The notes under the pieces were generated by a model. It had not been told where the DNA came from, ran no database searches, and saw nothing but the letters and a program-made list of their open reading frames with translations. The position numbers and the translations under genes were made by a program. This document shows, in pieces, positions 32,535 to 32,562 of a stretch of 32,562 bases of DNA (position 1 is the stretch's first letter; the number at the start of each line of letters is the position of its first letter). Source of the DNA: Christensenella sp. UBA1385. Lineage in GTDB: Bacteria > Bacillota > Clostridia > Christensenellales > Aristaeellaceae. The DNA lies in contig DBQV01000053.1 of the NCBI GenBank assembly GCA_002305755.1, positions 2,179 through 34,740 of the forward strand, given 5' to 3'.

Positions 32535-32562
32535 AAATGAACCCGGATTGAAACGCCAAGCG

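Noticed and set aside
1..32562. tRNA, rRNA, CRISPR array, known riboswitch
   Set aside because: None was recognised by reading for conserved motifs; only a covariance-model search could exclude small RNAs.

Overview
The window is bacterial chromosome with G+C-rich genes, Shine-Dalgarno starts (several TTG/GTG) and sigma-A-like promoters. An IspH protein fused to ribosomal protein S1, a pyrophosphate-type phosphofructokinase, an Nfn-type electron-bifurcating transhydrogenase and a YesMN/LplBC sugar-uptake locus point to an anaerobic, fermentative member of the Clostridia (Bacillota), probably gut-associated. The exact lineage cannot be read from the sequence.

Layout. (1) 1-4217: end of a surface-protein-like gene, then cmk-plsC-(ispH-rpsA), a housekeeping block typical of Clostridia, closed by a strong terminator. 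(2) 4218-12520: a rearranged accessory stretch. It holds a 5'-truncated lipocalin-like gene, a decayed PHP phosphatase, an ECF-type sigma factor with a DUF4367 anti-sigma-like partner, a secreted protein plus ABC exporter (permease with two similar halves, and ATPase), a headless solute-binding protein, two gene relics with only their ends left, and an internally deleted insertion sequence. A 142-bp repeat with one mismatch (4742-4883 and 11675-11816) brackets most of it. (3) 12562-14940: fba-pfp glycolytic operon with its own promoter and terminator. (4) 15073-17958 (minus): two membrane proteins (one DUF5058-like) and a membrane-anchored M20 peptidase, a tightly coupled three-gene unit and the best candidate here for an undescribed transport/hydrolysis system. 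It is divergent from a secreted transglutaminase-like protein (18122-19462). (5) 19490-24443 (minus): thioredoxin-like gene, then a capA-nfnA-nfnB-pcp-GNAT operon. (6) 24440-32534: a visibly lower-G+C block with a YesM/YesN two-component system (minus) divergent from two sugar ABC permeases, a solute-binding protein and an FAD-dependent oxidoreductase.

How the genes work together. Blocks 1 and 3 serve nucleotide, phospholipid, isoprenoid, translation and glycolytic functions. Block 5 couples NADH and reduced ferredoxin to NADPH and carries glutamate/pyroglutamate-related enzymes. Block 6 looks like a sensed-sugar import and oxidation locus that must borrow an ATPase from elsewhere. No rRNA, tRNA or CRISPR array was recognised.
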